NCBI GenBank assembly: GCA_965225625.1
Contig: CBDDBH010000028.1
Location: 62,001-126,000 of the forward strand
Length of the DNA stretch: 64,000 nucleotides
Origin: CBDDBH01 sp965225625
GTDB lineage: Bacteria > Pseudomonadota > Gammaproteobacteria > JADZEE01
Direction of reading: 5' to 3'
The first letter of the stretch is position 1, and each line of letters opens with the position of its first letter. Below the pieces are notes generated by a model, which was given only the letters and a program-made list of their open reading frames with translations, was not told the origin of the DNA and made no database searches. A program made the position numbers and the translations under genes. Positions 9,379 to 18,647 of the stretch are shown here, one piece after another.

Positions 9379-9680
9379 CGGAGTTCCAGTAGCTAAACGG
9401 ATTAGATGTTGGGTTTTGGTGCTTGGTTTATGCCTACTACAGTGCAGACAATTCACGCGCCACGCTATTAATAAATCGCCACAAACTGCCTTCAATTTGG
9501 CTGGCGGGAGTTTAGCGGATGCCGTAGGCTGAAGAAAGCGAGGAAATGGGCGGCAATAGGTTGCCCCAGGTTGCCGCCGTGTGGATATGAGGTCGGCAGC
9601 TATGTGGCATTAGCCCGTCCCTGGGCAGTCAGGCGTCCTGTCTCGACTAGCGGGTTGTTTGTGGGGTTCGAATTATGCGG
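9379..9680. other. Intergenic region, nothing recognised
   Basis: About 300 bp between the CoA-transferase start and the small hypothetical gene. No RNA gene, convincing promoter pair or repeat was recognised, and short ORFs here do not resemble proteins. Confidence 0.4.
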
Positions 9681-9902
9681 CTAGCTTAGCGCGCCAATTC
9701 CCTGCGCGTTGGTATACAACAGTCCCTCTAACTTGCCGTCCTCGTTGATCTCTAAGCGGAGAAGTACGCGCGCATGCAGTTTTCGTGCTCGCGCGAAAAC
9801 TTCGTCGGCCATCTCGAACGGTACATAGTGTCCGTCGGGATCTACAAAACCAGCGTAACGTGGTAGCGCTGCCTGTTGCCAATATGGAGTTTCCGTATTC
9901 AT
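9681..9902 (-). CDS. Small hypothetical protein (73 aa)
   Basis: Starting at ATG 9902 the protein reads MNTETPYWQQAALPRYAGFV, with a central PDGHYVPFEMADEVFARARK segment and a C-terminal strand-rich part (VLLRLEINEDGKLEGLLYTN). Its balanced composition, acidic/basic heptads and lack of rare residues look like a real small soluble protein rather than noise. I do not recognise the family. An upstream ATG at 9947 would add 15 residues including two Cys. Confidence 0.45.
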   Translation of the reverse strand: MNTETPYWQQAALPRYAGFVDPDGHYVPFEMADEVFARARKLHARVLLRLEINEDGKLEGLLYTNAQGIGALS

Positions 9903-10220
9903 TTTATCGACGCCCGTTGGAGTTTCCTGATAACAGGCACAATTCATACCAATTCAGGCAGAACAGCTGATGACTTTGTTCCGAGTGCGAATTGGTTCAA
10001 GCAAACTTCGGGCGGCGTCGCCAACCAGTTCGCATAATTCAACGCTCAGGGTAGTTGCTGCGCAGCCGGTGTTATTGGCCCGTGTCGCCGTGTTACGACG
10101 CGTACGTCAATCTCGATTTTGTCATTCGAGAGCTAATCCGGGCGCAATTGGGTGGATGCAAGGTTTTTGAATTTCGCTAGTGTGATGTTGCAATCTCGAC
10201 GCGGACAAGGTTTGCCGGGC
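9903..10220. other. Intergenic region, nothing recognised
   Basis: About 320 bp between the small hypothetical gene and the stop of the symporter gene. A plus-strand ORF of 66 codons (9970-10170) is Arg/Ser/Val-rich with no recognisable feature, so it is not called. Confidence 0.4.
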
Positions 10221-11714
10221 TTATGCCGCACGCCGATTGCCAAGCCACGAGCCGGCCAAGGCGATGGCCGAATTAGCTGTGAGTCCGTACAGTCCGGGAT
10301 GAATACCGTAGACCTTACCGCCCTGAACGATGTCGAATCCACCGAACGCGAGTGTCATGGCAATGCTTATTCCAACTACCAGACCGGCTAAAACCGGACC
10401 GCTGCGCAAACCAGGCCAGCGCACGCCAACGAAGAACGCTGGCGCCATCTGTACCAGCAAGTCGAACTTGCGGTCTAACAATGTGACCAGCGATGCCTTT
10501 TCTTTTAGCGCGATAGCCAGACCGACCAGAATCACGATAAGTACCCACGAGCAAATTTTGCCGACCCGGGTCAACTCAGCCTGACTCGCATCAGGGCGTA
10601 TCAGTCGGCCGTATATATCTTTAGTCAACATTGAGGAAATCGATAATAAAGCGGAGTCCGCTGTAGACATCATCGCCGCCAGGATTGACGCTATGAGGAG
10701 TACGACCAGGCCATAGCCGAAAGTTGAACTGCGCTGGATGTCACTCAGAATTCTGGATAAGACCTGATCGCTGGCCGCGCCTTCCAGACCCGGGATGTAA
10801 GCCAGGGCCATTATCCCAATGGCCATTGCCATGATCTGAGTGGGAATCGGTGCGAACGCCATGACGGCAAAAGATCGACGCAGCACCGCCGCCGAGCGCG
10901 CTGCATAGATACGTTGGATGGCCTGTGGGTATAACGCTGCCCCCAGCCCAACGATGAGAATGTAACTCAACCATTCCAGACTACGTTTCGCATCCGGGAC
11001 ATGCGCGCGGCGCGCGATATCCGCCGATGGATCAGCGAGGATTTTGCGGGTTGCGTCCCCAAGGGAGCCGTAGTGTTCAAACAATAACAAAAATACTATT
11101 CCAAAGCCGATGAACATGATGCTGCCCTGGATGGCATCGGTCCAGGCGACGGCGCGTAAACCACCCAGCGTTCCATAGGTCACCATGATTGCCGCCAGCA
11201 AAATTACGCCATATCGATAGGCTTCGTCAGGCCGTGTATCGGCCAGACCCTCCATGGCTCTGCCCATCGCCATGATTTGGGCGAGCAGATAATTGCTGAG
11301 CGCCAGTATCATGACCACGGCAGTGATGATGCTTATCGCCCGGGAATTGAAACGGTCCTGCACGAAATCCGCGGGTGTTATGTAGCCGCGTTGCGCCGAG
11401 AGTCGCTGCAGTTGTGGTGCGAGCAACATATAAAACACGACAATCGCGGTCATGAAATGAATGCTCATGATCCACGCATAGCCGATCCGGTAGGTGTTAC
11501 CCGAAAATCCGTAGAATGTGTTGCCACTGTACTGGGTGGCAAACAAGGTCATCAACAAGACGAAGAAGCCAAAACCTTTGCCGGCCACATAAAAGTCGCG
11601 CAGCGTGTTTTCTTGGCGTGCTCGAAAACCGATCCAGCCGATCAACAGCATGGACAACAAATAGACGCCGATAAACAGCCACGCGCCAAGACCAAAAGGT
11701 AGAAGACCTTGCAC
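10221..11714 (-). CDS. Sodium/solute symporter (SSS family)
   Basis: A membrane protein of about 497 residues with 13 or so hydrophobic segments. SSS hallmarks are the first TM pair with DFYVAGKGFGFFVLL, the ATQYSGNTFYGFSGNTYRIG region, and the sodium-binding AAMMSTADSALLSISSMLTKDIYGRL stretch in TM8. It should import an organic solute with Na+ at the inner membrane. A GTG at 11714 is the most likely start; it lies a few bases after the stop of the small membrane gene upstream, so the two are probably translationally coupled. The substrate is not predictable. Confidence 0.85.
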   Translation of the reverse strand: MQGLLPFGLGAWLFIGVYLLSMLLIGWIGFRARQENTLRDFYVAGKGFGFFVLLMTLFATQYSGNTFYGFSGNTYRIGYAWIMSIHFMTAIVVFYMLLAPQLQRLSAQRGYITPADFVQDRFNSRAISIITAVVMILALSNYLLAQIMAMGRAMEGLADTRPDEAYRYGVILLAAIMVTYGTLGGLRAVAWTDAIQGSIMFIGFGIVFLLLFEHYGSLGDATRKILADPSADIARRAHVPDAKRSLEWLSYILIVGLGAALYPQAIQRIYAARSAAVLRRSFAVMAFAPIPTQIMAMAIGIMALAYIPGLEGAASDQVLSRILSDIQRSSTFGYGLVVLLIASILAAMMSTADSALLSISSMLTKDIYGRLIRPDASQAELTRVGKICSWVLIVILVGLAIALKEKASLVTLLDRKFDLLVQMAPAFFVGVRWPGLRSGPVLAGLVVGISIAMTLAFGGFDIVQGGKVYGIHPGLYGLTANSAIALAGSWLGNRRAA

Positions 11715-11719
11715 CAGTG

Positions 11720-11953
11720 TTACTCGGCGCTGCTGCTGGAATCCTCTCCGGCCCACGGGGCGCGGAGCAGCCAGGCAGTTAAGATGGAAGCGATCGCGGA
11801 AACGCCGATGGCAACAGCAACCCAAGCGGGCACGCCAAAGATTAATGATGTGTCATGCGATGGCCAATACCAAGGGATACCAACGGCGATCAGCAATGAA
11901 TACACCACCAGCGGCCATCGGCGGGTTTCGGGTTTGCTTTCGGAAGTTGGCAT
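11720..11953 (-). CDS. Small two-TM membrane protein, DUF3311-like partner of the symporter
   Basis: A 77-residue protein: short charged N-terminus (MPTSESKPETRRW), TM1 (PLVVYSLLIAVGIPWYW), a loop with FGVPAWV and TM2 (AVAIGVSAIASILTAWLL). This is the usual shape of the DUF3311/YhdT-type small proteins that precede SSS symporters. Its stop lies just upstream of the symporter start on the same strand. The role is inferred from position: an accessory subunit of the transporter. Confidence 0.7.
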   Translation of the reverse strand: MPTSESKPETRRWPLVVYSLLIAVGIPWYWPSHDTSLIFGVPAWVAVAIGVSAIASILTAWLLRAPWAGEDSSSSAE

Positions 11954-12021
11954 CGTTGGGTTTTTATCGGCTACAGTTGGTCATTGTAACTTGATTGCCA
12001 AACGTTCCGAGCCACGCAGAC

Positions 12022-12582
12022 ATGAACAACACCACTACGTGCGCTGAGATCAATAATTTCTGGTTCAACGAGACCTCGCCGAAACTGTGGTTCGGCAAGA
12101 ATGCGCAATTCGACGCGTTAATCCGTACGCGGTTTCTATTGAGCTACAACGCAGCCGCCAGTGGCAAATTTGACGACTGGCAGGTAGAGGGTTTGGGTTG
12201 CGTCGCTTTGTGTGTGTTATTGGATCAGTTTCCCCGCAACCTGTTTCGCAACGATCGACGGGCCTTTGCAACTGATGCGAAAGCGTTGACAGTTGCCCGT
12301 ACAGCGATTGAGAAGAGCCTTGATCTTGAGCCAACGTTTGAGGATAAGCACCGACATTTTCTGTACACGCCTTTTATGCACAGCGAGGAGATCGCGGATC
12401 AGCGTTTGTGCCTAATGTTGCTCACAGAGCGTATGGACAATGCGAACGCAGTGGATTACAGCAAACGGCATTTGGCGATAATCGAACGGTTCGGGCGCTT
12501 TCCGCACCGCAACGCAGTCCTCGGCCGCGAGGACACGACGGAGGAAGCGGAGTTTTTAAAGCAAGCGAACTCGAGGTTTTAG
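12022..12582 (+). CDS. DUF924 family protein
   Basis: A 186-residue protein starting at ATG 12022 (MNNTTTCAEINNFWF). DUF924 hallmarks: the FWFNETSPKLWFGKN opening, GCVALCVLLDQFPRNLFRND in the middle, the FLYTPFMHSEEIADQ segment, and the FGRFPHRNAVLGREDTTEE end. The family is alpha-helical (TPR-like) and of unknown function. It converges on the VWA gene with a 25-bp gap. Confidence 0.9.
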   Translation: MNNTTTCAEINNFWFNETSPKLWFGKNAQFDALIRTRFLLSYNAAASGKFDDWQVEGLGCVALCVLLDQFPRNLFRNDRRAFATDAKALTVARTAIEKSLDLEPTFEDKHRHFLYTPFMHSEEIADQRLCLMLLTERMDNANAVDYSKRHLAIIERFGRFPHRNAVLGREDTTEEAEFLKQANSRF

Positions 12583-12607
12583 AAGCAGTGTTATCCGTAC
12601 GCGCGAA

Positions 12608-13795
12608 CTAATGCTTGCGGTGTTTCAGCTTTTGCATGCCGCGTTCCAAACCGCTCACGGTTAGTGGGAACATCCGATCTTCCATGAGTTCGCGAGTCAT
12701 GCTGATCGATGGTATGTATTCCCACGATTCTTCGCGTTGGGGATTCAGCCAAATCGCGTAGGGGTAGACACTGAGCATTCGAGCAATCCAGGTTGCGCCG
12801 GGCTCTTCGTTCCAATGCTCGACGCTGCCACCTGCGGAAGTAATCTCATAAGGTGACATAGTCGCGTCGCCGACCAGGATCACTTTGTAGTCCCGGCTGT
12901 AGGTGTGTGCGACCTGCATCAATGGTATTTGCTGCGTATGCCGACGCCGATTGTCTTTCCACACGGCGTCGTAAATGAAATTATGGAAATAGAAATTTTC
13001 CAGGTGTTTGAATTCGGAACGTGTTGCGGAGAACAATTCCTCGCAGATCTTGACGTGATCGTTCATCGAACCGCCGACATCCAGAAACAGCAGTACCTTG
13101 ACAGCGTTGTGTCGCTCCGGAACCATGCGGATGTCGAGAAACCCGGCGTTGCGCGCGGTAGAACTAATAGTGTCATCAATGTCCAATTCTTCCTCGGCTC
13201 CCTCGCGGGCAAATTTGCGCAATTTGCGCAGCGCCAGCTTTATGTTACGAGTGCCGAGTTGAATGCTGTCGTCCAGATTCTGGTATTCGCGGCGGTCCCA
13301 GACTTTGACTGCCCTGCGTTGTCCGGAGCCGTCCTGCCCAATGCGTACGCCTTCGGGGTTATAGCCATACGCACCGAACGGCGAAGTCCCGCCCGTGCCG
13401 ATCATTTTGTTGCCGCCGTGGTGTGCTTTGCGTTGCTCCTGGAGCCGCTTGCGCAAAGTTTCCATGAGTTTGTCCCAGCCACCTAAGGCTTCGATTTGCC
13501 GTTTTTCCTCCTCCGTGAGGTTGAGTTCAGCCCTTTTACGCAGCCATTCGGCCGGTATTTCGCCGAAGACCTCATCGAACAGTTCCTCCATTCCCTTAAA
13601 GTAGGCGCTGAAGATCCGATCAAAGCGGTCGAAATTGCGTTCATCCTTAATGAGTGATGCGCGAGCGAGAAAATAGAAGTGCTCGACGTTGAGCGCGGCT
13701 ACCCGATGTTCCATAGCGTCCAACAAAGAAAGATATTCGGTTATTGAAACCGGCAACCCCGCTTTGCGCAACGATAGAAAAAAATCACCGAGCAT
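12608..13795 (-). CDS. VWA domain-containing protein (CoxE-like)
   Basis: A 395-residue protein starting at ATG 13795, two bases past the MoxR stop, which suggests coupling. It contains a helical N-terminal region (DUF58/CoxE-like) and a C-terminal von Willebrand A domain with a MIDAS-type DVGGS motif (variant of DxSxS), ending with a MTRELMEDRMFPLTV strand/helix. MoxR ATPases paired with VWA proteins act as metal- and ATP-dependent chaperones that insert cofactors or remodel partner enzymes. The partner is not evident here. Confidence 0.9.
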   Translation of the reverse strand: MLGDFFLSLRKAGLPVSITEYLSLLDAMEHRVAALNVEHFYFLARASLIKDERNFDRFDRIFSAYFKGMEELFDEVFGEIPAEWLRKRAELNLTEEEKRQIEALGGWDKLMETLRKRLQEQRKAHHGGNKMIGTGGTSPFGAYGYNPEGVRIGQDGSGQRRAVKVWDRREYQNLDDSIQLGTRNIKLALRKLRKFAREGAEEELDIDDTISSTARNAGFLDIRMVPERHNAVKVLLFLDVGGSMNDHVKICEELFSATRSEFKHLENFYFHNFIYDAVWKDNRRRHTQQIPLMQVAHTYSRDYKVILVGDATMSPYEITSAGGSVEHWNEEPGATWIARMLSVYPYAIWLNPQREESWEYIPSISMTRELMEDRMFPLTVSGLERGMQKLKHRKH

Positions 13796-13796
13796 A

Positions 13797-14651
13797 TCAG
13801 TTGGGACGCGAACGTTGATGCATGAACACCAGGCGCTCGAATAGGTGCACATCCTGTTCATTTTTCAGCAGTGCTCCGTAGAGTTTTGGTATCGCCTTGC
13901 GGGTGTTGCCATCGCGCAATGCCTCCGGCGGAATATCGTCGGCAACCAATAATTTAATCCAGTCGAGAAACTCGGAGGTGGACGGCTTTTTCTTCAATCC
14001 GGGGATTTCGCGCAGTTCGAAAAATGATTCCAGCGCCTCACTAAGTAGTTTTTTCTTCAAATCCGGAAAGTGGACAGCCACAATTTTTTCCATGGTTTCT
14101 CGTTCAGGAAACCGGATGTAGTGGAAAAAGCACCGCCTCAGGAACGCGTCCGGCAGTTCCTTTTCGTTGTTACTGGTAATAATGATGATGGGCCGGTGTC
14201 TGGCGGAAATGAGCTCTTTTGTTTCGTAGACGAAAAATTCCATGCGATCCAGTTCCTGCAGCAGATCGTTGGGGAATTCGATATCGGCTTTATCGATTTC
14301 ATCGATCAGCAGCACGGGTTGGATATCGGCTGCAAACGCATCCCAGAGTTTTCCGCGCACAATATAGTTGCTGATATCGTGAACACGCTCATCACCAAGT
14401 TGCGAATCGCGCAAGCGAGCAACCGCATCGTATTCGTACAATCCCTGTCGCGCTTTGGTCGTACTCTTGATGTGCCACTCGATTAACTGTCGGTCGAGAG
14501 AAGCCGCAACTTCACCTGCAAGTAGTGTTTTTCCAGTGCCGGGTTCACCTTTTATGAGTAGCGGGCGCGCCACTGTTATGGCTGCGTTTACGGCAGTCAT
14601 GAGATCTTCCGTGGCGACGTAGGTATCGGTTCCTTCAAAGCGGGTAGTCAT
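13797..14651 (-). CDS. MoxR-type AAA+ ATPase
   Basis: A 284-residue protein starting at MTTRFEGTDTY (ATG 14651). It has Walker A (GEPGTGKT), Walker B (LLIDEIDKAD), sensor 1 (IITSNNEKELPDAFLRRCFFHY with an Arg finger) and the MoxR lid. It is expected to work with the VWA protein encoded immediately downstream, with which it overlaps closely (stop at 13797, next start at 13795). Such pairs are chaperones for maturation of oxidoreductases or for stress functions. The client is unknown. Confidence 0.93.
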   Translation of the reverse strand: MTTRFEGTDTYVATEDLMTAVNAAITVARPLLIKGEPGTGKTLLAGEVAASLDRQLIEWHIKSTTKARQGLYEYDAVARLRDSQLGDERVHDISNYIVRGKLWDAFAADIQPVLLIDEIDKADIEFPNDLLQELDRMEFFVYETKELISARHRPIIIITSNNEKELPDAFLRRCFFHYIRFPERETMEKIVAVHFPDLKKKLLSEALESFFELREIPGLKKKPSTSEFLDWIKLLVADDIPPEALRDGNTRKAIPKLYGALLKNEQDVHLFERLVFMHQRSRPN

Positions 14652-14775
14652 GTCCTGGTCCTTGTGTTGATAGTCTCGTAGTTTTATCTGGAGTGATCGT
14701 GGTCGTGCCGAGCAGTCATAATTCCCGGTTCTTGCTTTGCGCTGATCGTGTAAGGCCGACAGTAAGCGCGCAAGT

Positions 14776-15288
14776 TCAAGGCCCGCAGCACTTTTTATAT
14801 TTCTTGCCGCTGCCGCATGGACACTGTTCATTGCGCCCGATCTTTGGGGGGGTTACGACTGTCGTGACGGGTGAGTGTTCTTTGCCACCGTAGTAACGCC
14901 AGAGTGTGTCTTCACGCCTGAACTGGGCACGTTCACGGTGTTGATGGTCAACGCCATCCATTGAATAGTGTGCAATGAACTCGACCTCACCCAAGCTATC
15001 CTCTTCGCCGCCGCCGGAGGTTTCAATTACTTCCAGCTTTTGCCAATCGGATTGCTCTGCCCATTCGCGGCTGCTGCGTTCGTCCTGAAATTGCTGTTGT
15101 TTTCGGCTGACCGTAGCCAGTACATAGTCTATAGCCGCAATCGTGTATGCGGTGTAGCGCGAACGCATCAGGGCTTCTGCCGTGGTTGCCGGCCTGTGGC
15201 CCTCAATTAATGGACCACAGCATTGGTCATAATCGCGCCCCGTTCCGCACGGGCATTGATGGTCCGGGTCTGTGCTCACTTCGTTCAT
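14776..15288 (-). CDS. YchJ-family SEC-C motif protein
   Basis: A 170-residue protein with two SEC-C zinc-binding motifs: CPCGTGRDYDQCCGP near the N-terminus (about 13-26) and CPCGSGKKYKKCCGP at the very C-terminus. The NTF2-like middle (ALMRSRYTAY, WQKLEVIE, VEFIAHY) is characteristic of YchJ/UPF0225. The molecular role is unknown; SEC-C motifs bind zinc and often nucleic acid or SecB-type partners. Confidence 0.9.
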   Translation of the reverse strand: MNEVSTDPDHQCPCGTGRDYDQCCGPLIEGHRPATTAEALMRSRYTAYTIAAIDYVLATVSRKQQQFQDERSSREWAEQSDWQKLEVIETSGGGEEDSLGEVEFIAHYSMDGVDHQHRERAQFRREDTLWRYYGGKEHSPVTTVVTPPKIGRNEQCPCGSGKKYKKCCGP

Positions 15289-15345
15289 GGCCTTTAACGT
15301 CGCTCGCAGTACGTGCGCGGGTAAGCCGCCGCTAAAGCGTCGGCG

Positions 15346-17946
15346 CTACTTCATCTGTTCCGCGAGTTCCTGAAGTAAGGCGACATCGTGCGCTGTGGAA
15401 TCCGTCTTGGCCCTTTCGGCGCGCTTTTTAATGCGGTCCGAGGTGCTGGTTTTTTCATGCAGCTTCTCACGTTCAATAGTGGAATTCTGCAGAACCTCCT
15501 GTTCGGCAATCCACTCGTCAAGATCTGCCGCCAGCTGGCTTTTTATCTTTTCGTCGATCTCGTCGGTACGTTCCAGTTTGGCAACGTTTTCTCGTTGTTC
15601 CGCGACCACTTTCTGCTCGACAGCTTCAGCAATTCGTAGGCGCGATGCGGCGTCTGCCGCACGCGATTCTATGACGTCGATTTCAGAGCGTAATCGCAAT
15701 TCCATCGTTTCTGAAGGGTCTGCCTGATCAGCAGCCCGCTGAGACGCGCGAACAGCTTCGGCCTCCGTTTCGGCTTCCTGGCGGGAACGCTCTGCTTCCT
15801 CTCGTGCAACCCTTGCGGCCTGGAGTTCCGCCTGGATCCGTTCAGCATCCAACTTTACTTTTTCACGCTCGGCTTCCAAACCAGCCATCTCTTCTGCACG
15901 CAGTTTCGCGTGGGCGGCTTTGTACTCCGCGATAATGGTTTCAGCTTCCTGGGATGCTGCCTTACGTGCGGCCTCGGCGGAGGCTTTCTCCTTTTTGGCC
16001 GTTTCGGCCATCGCGCTGTGACGCGCGAATTCAGCTTCCAGCCGCTGACGCTCTGCTTGGATTTGCTTCTGAACTCTCTCGCGAAGTTGCACCTCGCGTT
16101 CCTGTTGCTCGCGCGCCTTGCTTTCCGCACCGGCCTCAACTTCCTGCTCTTTCTTGATCGCCGCCTGCAGCAGCTCTTTCGACTTCATAGATTCGGACAT
16201 GATCCGTTTGCGCTCTTCCTCGAGATTGCGCTCGGATTCGTTTTTCAGCTTTTGAACCTTCTCCAGCTCCTCGGCGTTGCGTTGATAGACTTCTTGAAGT
16301 CTCGTCTCCTCGGCGCGCAAGCGCTGCTCGGCTTCTTCCTGCATTTTGAGCGTGCGCGCTTCTTGTTCCTCTCGACGGCGGTCGGCTTCCATTTCAGCAT
16401 CGCGTTTCTGTCTCTCAAGTTCCGCCTTCATACGCTGCGCTTCCTGCAGCGTATGTGTCGCTTTTTTTGCTTCCGCGATGACCTTTTCCCGTTCCGTCTT
16501 GATCTGTTGGGCGATTTCCTTTTCAGATTCGAGCTGAGCGCGTTCCGTTTCAGCATCGCGTTTCTGGGTTTCCAGTTCCGCCTTCATACGCTGCGCTTCC
16601 TGCAGCGTATCTGCCGCTTTTTTTGCTTCCGCGATGACCTTTTCCCGTTCCGTCTCGAGCTGCTGGGCGATTGCCGTTTCAGATTCGCGCTGAGCGCGTT
16701 CCGTTTCCGCCTTAATGCGCCGTGCTTCTTCGAGCTGTAATTCAGCACGGGCCAGTTCCGCCATTAACGCGGACACGCGTACGTCGGCTTCGAGGTCCTC
16801 GTCGATCGCGGATTCAGGCTCCGACTCAGCAACAGGCGCAGCTTCAGCAACAGGGGCAGCTTCAGGCTTTGCCTGCTCTGCGCTTTGCTGCTGTGGGCTC
16901 GCCGCGTAACCGCCCTCTATATAACACGCATCGTAGCCTCGCTCTGCCAATAGAAAAGTGGCCGCGGAGCTACGCCCTCCGGTATCGCAATACACGATAT
17001 ATGTTTTAGCGAGATCTAAATCGTCTAGCTGTAAGCGCAGCAAGCTGAGGGGAATGTTCAGGCTGTTCTCGACCGCGGCCTCAGCATGTTCTTCGGGGAA
17101 TCGGACATCCAACCACGCGGCGCCTTCAGTTGCCAAAGCATTCGCCTGCTCGAGCGTAACTGTATTGAGGATCGGTTTCTTGATGAGTTCGATAAAATCC
17201 TCTTTGGTAAGCTGGACCAACTCGCCGTCGGTGACCATAATCACGTTGGCATTACGTTTTGAGTTGGTGACCAGCGCCTCCTCGCCAAAGCTGTCGCCTG
17301 GATGCAGTTCGGCTAACTTCACATGGTCCTTGCCTATGCTCGCTTGTCGAGTGACCTCACATCTGCCCGATTGAATAATGAAATAGTGCTCGCCGACTTC
17401 TCCTTGCCGTACTACAGCTTCGCCAGCTTTAAATTCCACGGATTCCATGGTCGTCAACATCTTTTGAATATTTGACGGAGGGATACGCGCAAACAGCTCC
17501 GACTGCAGCACCTTACCCAACCAGTCACCAGCGTCTTCGCTGTCAATTTCATCGACTTCCATGCCGGTGGCGTCACTGCCAGCATCTCCCTGATCCAGAC
17601 TTAGCAGCCTATCGAGCAGTGATCGATCTATTCTGAGAACCTTTACGGTCTTCTTCGCTTTCGCCGACATCTGTCGGGGCTGCAATTGGGCCAATGCGTG
17701 CAATGCTGCGGCGGTGCCGCCAATCACCTGTTTAATGAGTTGATCGTCCGCAAACATTTCCAACTCGCCTTCGAGCACGTAATACGTGTAGTCGTCCCGG
17801 TCGCCTTGACGAAATACGTGTTCGCGCTTCTTGAACTTCAAGACTTCAGCGTTTGAAAAAAGCTCATCCTGATATTTTTGCGGAAGGCTGCCGATTGGTA
17901 CTAAGTTAGTAAGTCGATCCGCAAATTCTTCTAGTTTCGCGTCCAT
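15346..17946 (-). CDS. Double cNMP-binding / rhodanese / coiled-coil protein, copy A
   Basis: An 866-residue protein. Residues 15-120 form a degenerate cyclic-nucleotide-binding (CNB) domain without a phosphate-binding cassette. Residues 147-260 form a second CNB with an intact cassette: FGE at 220-222, R231 and A233 in the consensus spacing. Residues about 263-350 are a rhodanese domain with active-site loop CDTGGRS (C320). An Ala/Pro/Glu-rich linker (351-385) leads to a charged coiled coil of about 470 residues containing a 52-residue internal duplication. No signal peptide or TM segment is present, so it is cytosolic. It is 35-40% or more similar by eye to the divergent copy B. Function unknown: possibly a cNMP- or sulfur-responsive scaffold. 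Confidence 0.85.
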   Translation of the reverse strand: MDAKLEEFADRLTNLVPIGSLPQKYQDELFSNAEVLKFKKREHVFRQGDRDDYTYYVLEGELEMFADDQLIKQVIGGTAAALHALAQLQPRQMSAKAKKTVKVLRIDRSLLDRLLSLDQGDAGSDATGMEVDEIDSEDAGDWLGKVLQSELFARIPPSNIQKMLTTMESVEFKAGEAVVRQGEVGEHYFIIQSGRCEVTRQASIGKDHVKLAELHPGDSFGEEALVTNSKRNANVIMVTDGELVQLTKEDFIELIKKPILNTVTLEQANALATEGAAWLDVRFPEEHAEAAVENSLNIPLSLLRLQLDDLDLAKTYIVYCDTGGRSSAATFLLAERGYDACYIEGGYAASPQQQSAEQAKPEAAPVAEAAPVAESEPESAIDEDLEADVRVSALMAELARAELQLEEARRIKAETERAQRESETAIAQQLETEREKVIAEAKKAADTLQEAQRMKAELETQKRDAETERAQLESEKEIAQQIKTEREKVIAEAKKATHTLQEAQRMKAELERQKRDAEMEADRRREEQEARTLKMQEEAEQRLRAEETRLQEVYQRNAEELEKVQKLKNESERNLEEERKRIMSESMKSKELLQAAIKKEQEVEAGAESKAREQQEREVQLRERVQKQIQAERQRLEAEFARHSAMAETAKKEKASAEAARKAASQEAETIIAEYKAAHAKLRAEEMAGLEAEREKVKLDAERIQAELQAARVAREEAERSRQEAETEAEAVRASQRAADQADPSETMELRLRSEIDVIESRAADAASRLRIAEAVEQKVVAEQRENVAKLERTDEIDEKIKSQLAADLDEWIAEQEVLQNSTIEREKLHEKTSTSDRIKKRAERAKTDSTAHDVALLQELAEQMK
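16395..16706 (-). repeat. 156-bp tandem duplication inside the coiled-coil region
   Basis: Bases 16395-16550 and 16551-16706 are near-identical 156-bp units (52 codons each) within copy A of the coiled-coil gene. Both units encode the EREKVIAEAKKA...TLQEAQRMKAELE pattern. Being a multiple of three, the duplication lengthens the coiled coil without shifting the frame. Copy B has no equivalent exact repeat. Confidence 0.85.
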
Positions 17947-18000
17947 TTCTTGTATTTAGATCTGCTTAATGTTTTAACACGGCGCCTTTCGAGCACGGTC

Positions 18001-18207
18001 TCATGCGTCCAGATCCGGAATTAGTAAGCTCGACAGGCGTTCAATTTGATCTTTGAGCTGCAGTTTACGCTTTTTCAGACGTCTCATTTGAAGTTGATCG
18101 ACGTACACTTCTTTGACCAGGCGGGACACGACGTCATCGAGATCTCGATGTTCGACCTTCAATTCCAATATTCTGGCCTGCACTACCCTACGTTGTTCGT
18201 CGTCCAC
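18001..18207 (-). CDS. DUF465 (YdcH-type) small coiled-coil protein
   Basis: A 68-residue protein with the DUF465 pattern: an N-terminal helix with LKVEHRDLDDVVSRL, and a basic second helix (MRRLKKRKLQLKDQIERL). It forms a helical hairpin in known structures; the function is unknown. It lies 54 bp upstream of, and on the same strand as, copy A of the CNB/rhodanese/coiled-coil gene, so the two may be cotranscribed. Confidence 0.85.
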   Translation of the reverse strand: MDDEQRRVVQARILELKVEHRDLDDVVSRLVKEVYVDQLQMRRLKKRKLQLKDQIERLSSLLIPDLDA

Positions 18208-18647
18208 CCTTGGTCCCCGCGAGTCGCCACGGCACGCATGTACGCCACAGGAACGCCGTTGGGTTTGCTAATGTTGAATCCGAGCGCCAATTGTAAGCCC
18301 TGCTCTGGTTTTCGCCAGCGGGAGAAAAGTCTTTCAACCCCCCACATCGGCTGAGACTGGCGACGCGTAAGCGTGGAAGGGTAGACTGCGTACAATGTAG
18401 GGGCGACGATTTTGTCCGATTGTGGGTATAAATGACCGGACTGCAAGGCGTCAAACGCCTAGATTTTTGGTACTTTTTCACATCTTGACAGGATTTGGGC
18501 GGTATCTTCGTGATCCGCTTCACAAACGCATCGATGCTTGTTGGAATAGTGCTCATGTCCTGCTTAAATTACGGGTGGACATCCCTATGGGGGGATGAAA
18601 CGCGGCCTAAACCGCGAGACCAAGCACCGACTTTCGTCAATTGACCT
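18208..18647. other. Divergent intergenic region between the two CNB paralogues
   Basis: About 440 bp separates DUF465/copy A (leftward) from copy B (rightward). It must hold the promoters for both directions. I found no clear -35/-10 pair or RNA gene. Minus-strand ORFs here (for example 18188-18556) are Arg/Ser/Pro-rich and unrecognisable, so they are not called. Confidence 0.4.

Noticed and set aside
15910..16740. Plus-strand ORF of 276 codons opposite the coiled-coil gene
   Set aside because: It is the antisense shadow of Glu/Lys/Ala-rich coiled-coil codons, which read as Phe/Leu-rich; no start signal or homology.
18188..18556. Minus-strand ORF of 122 codons between the CNB paralogues
   Set aside because: Ser/Thr/Arg-rich with scattered Cys and Trp, no recognisable pattern, and overlapping the divergent promoter region.
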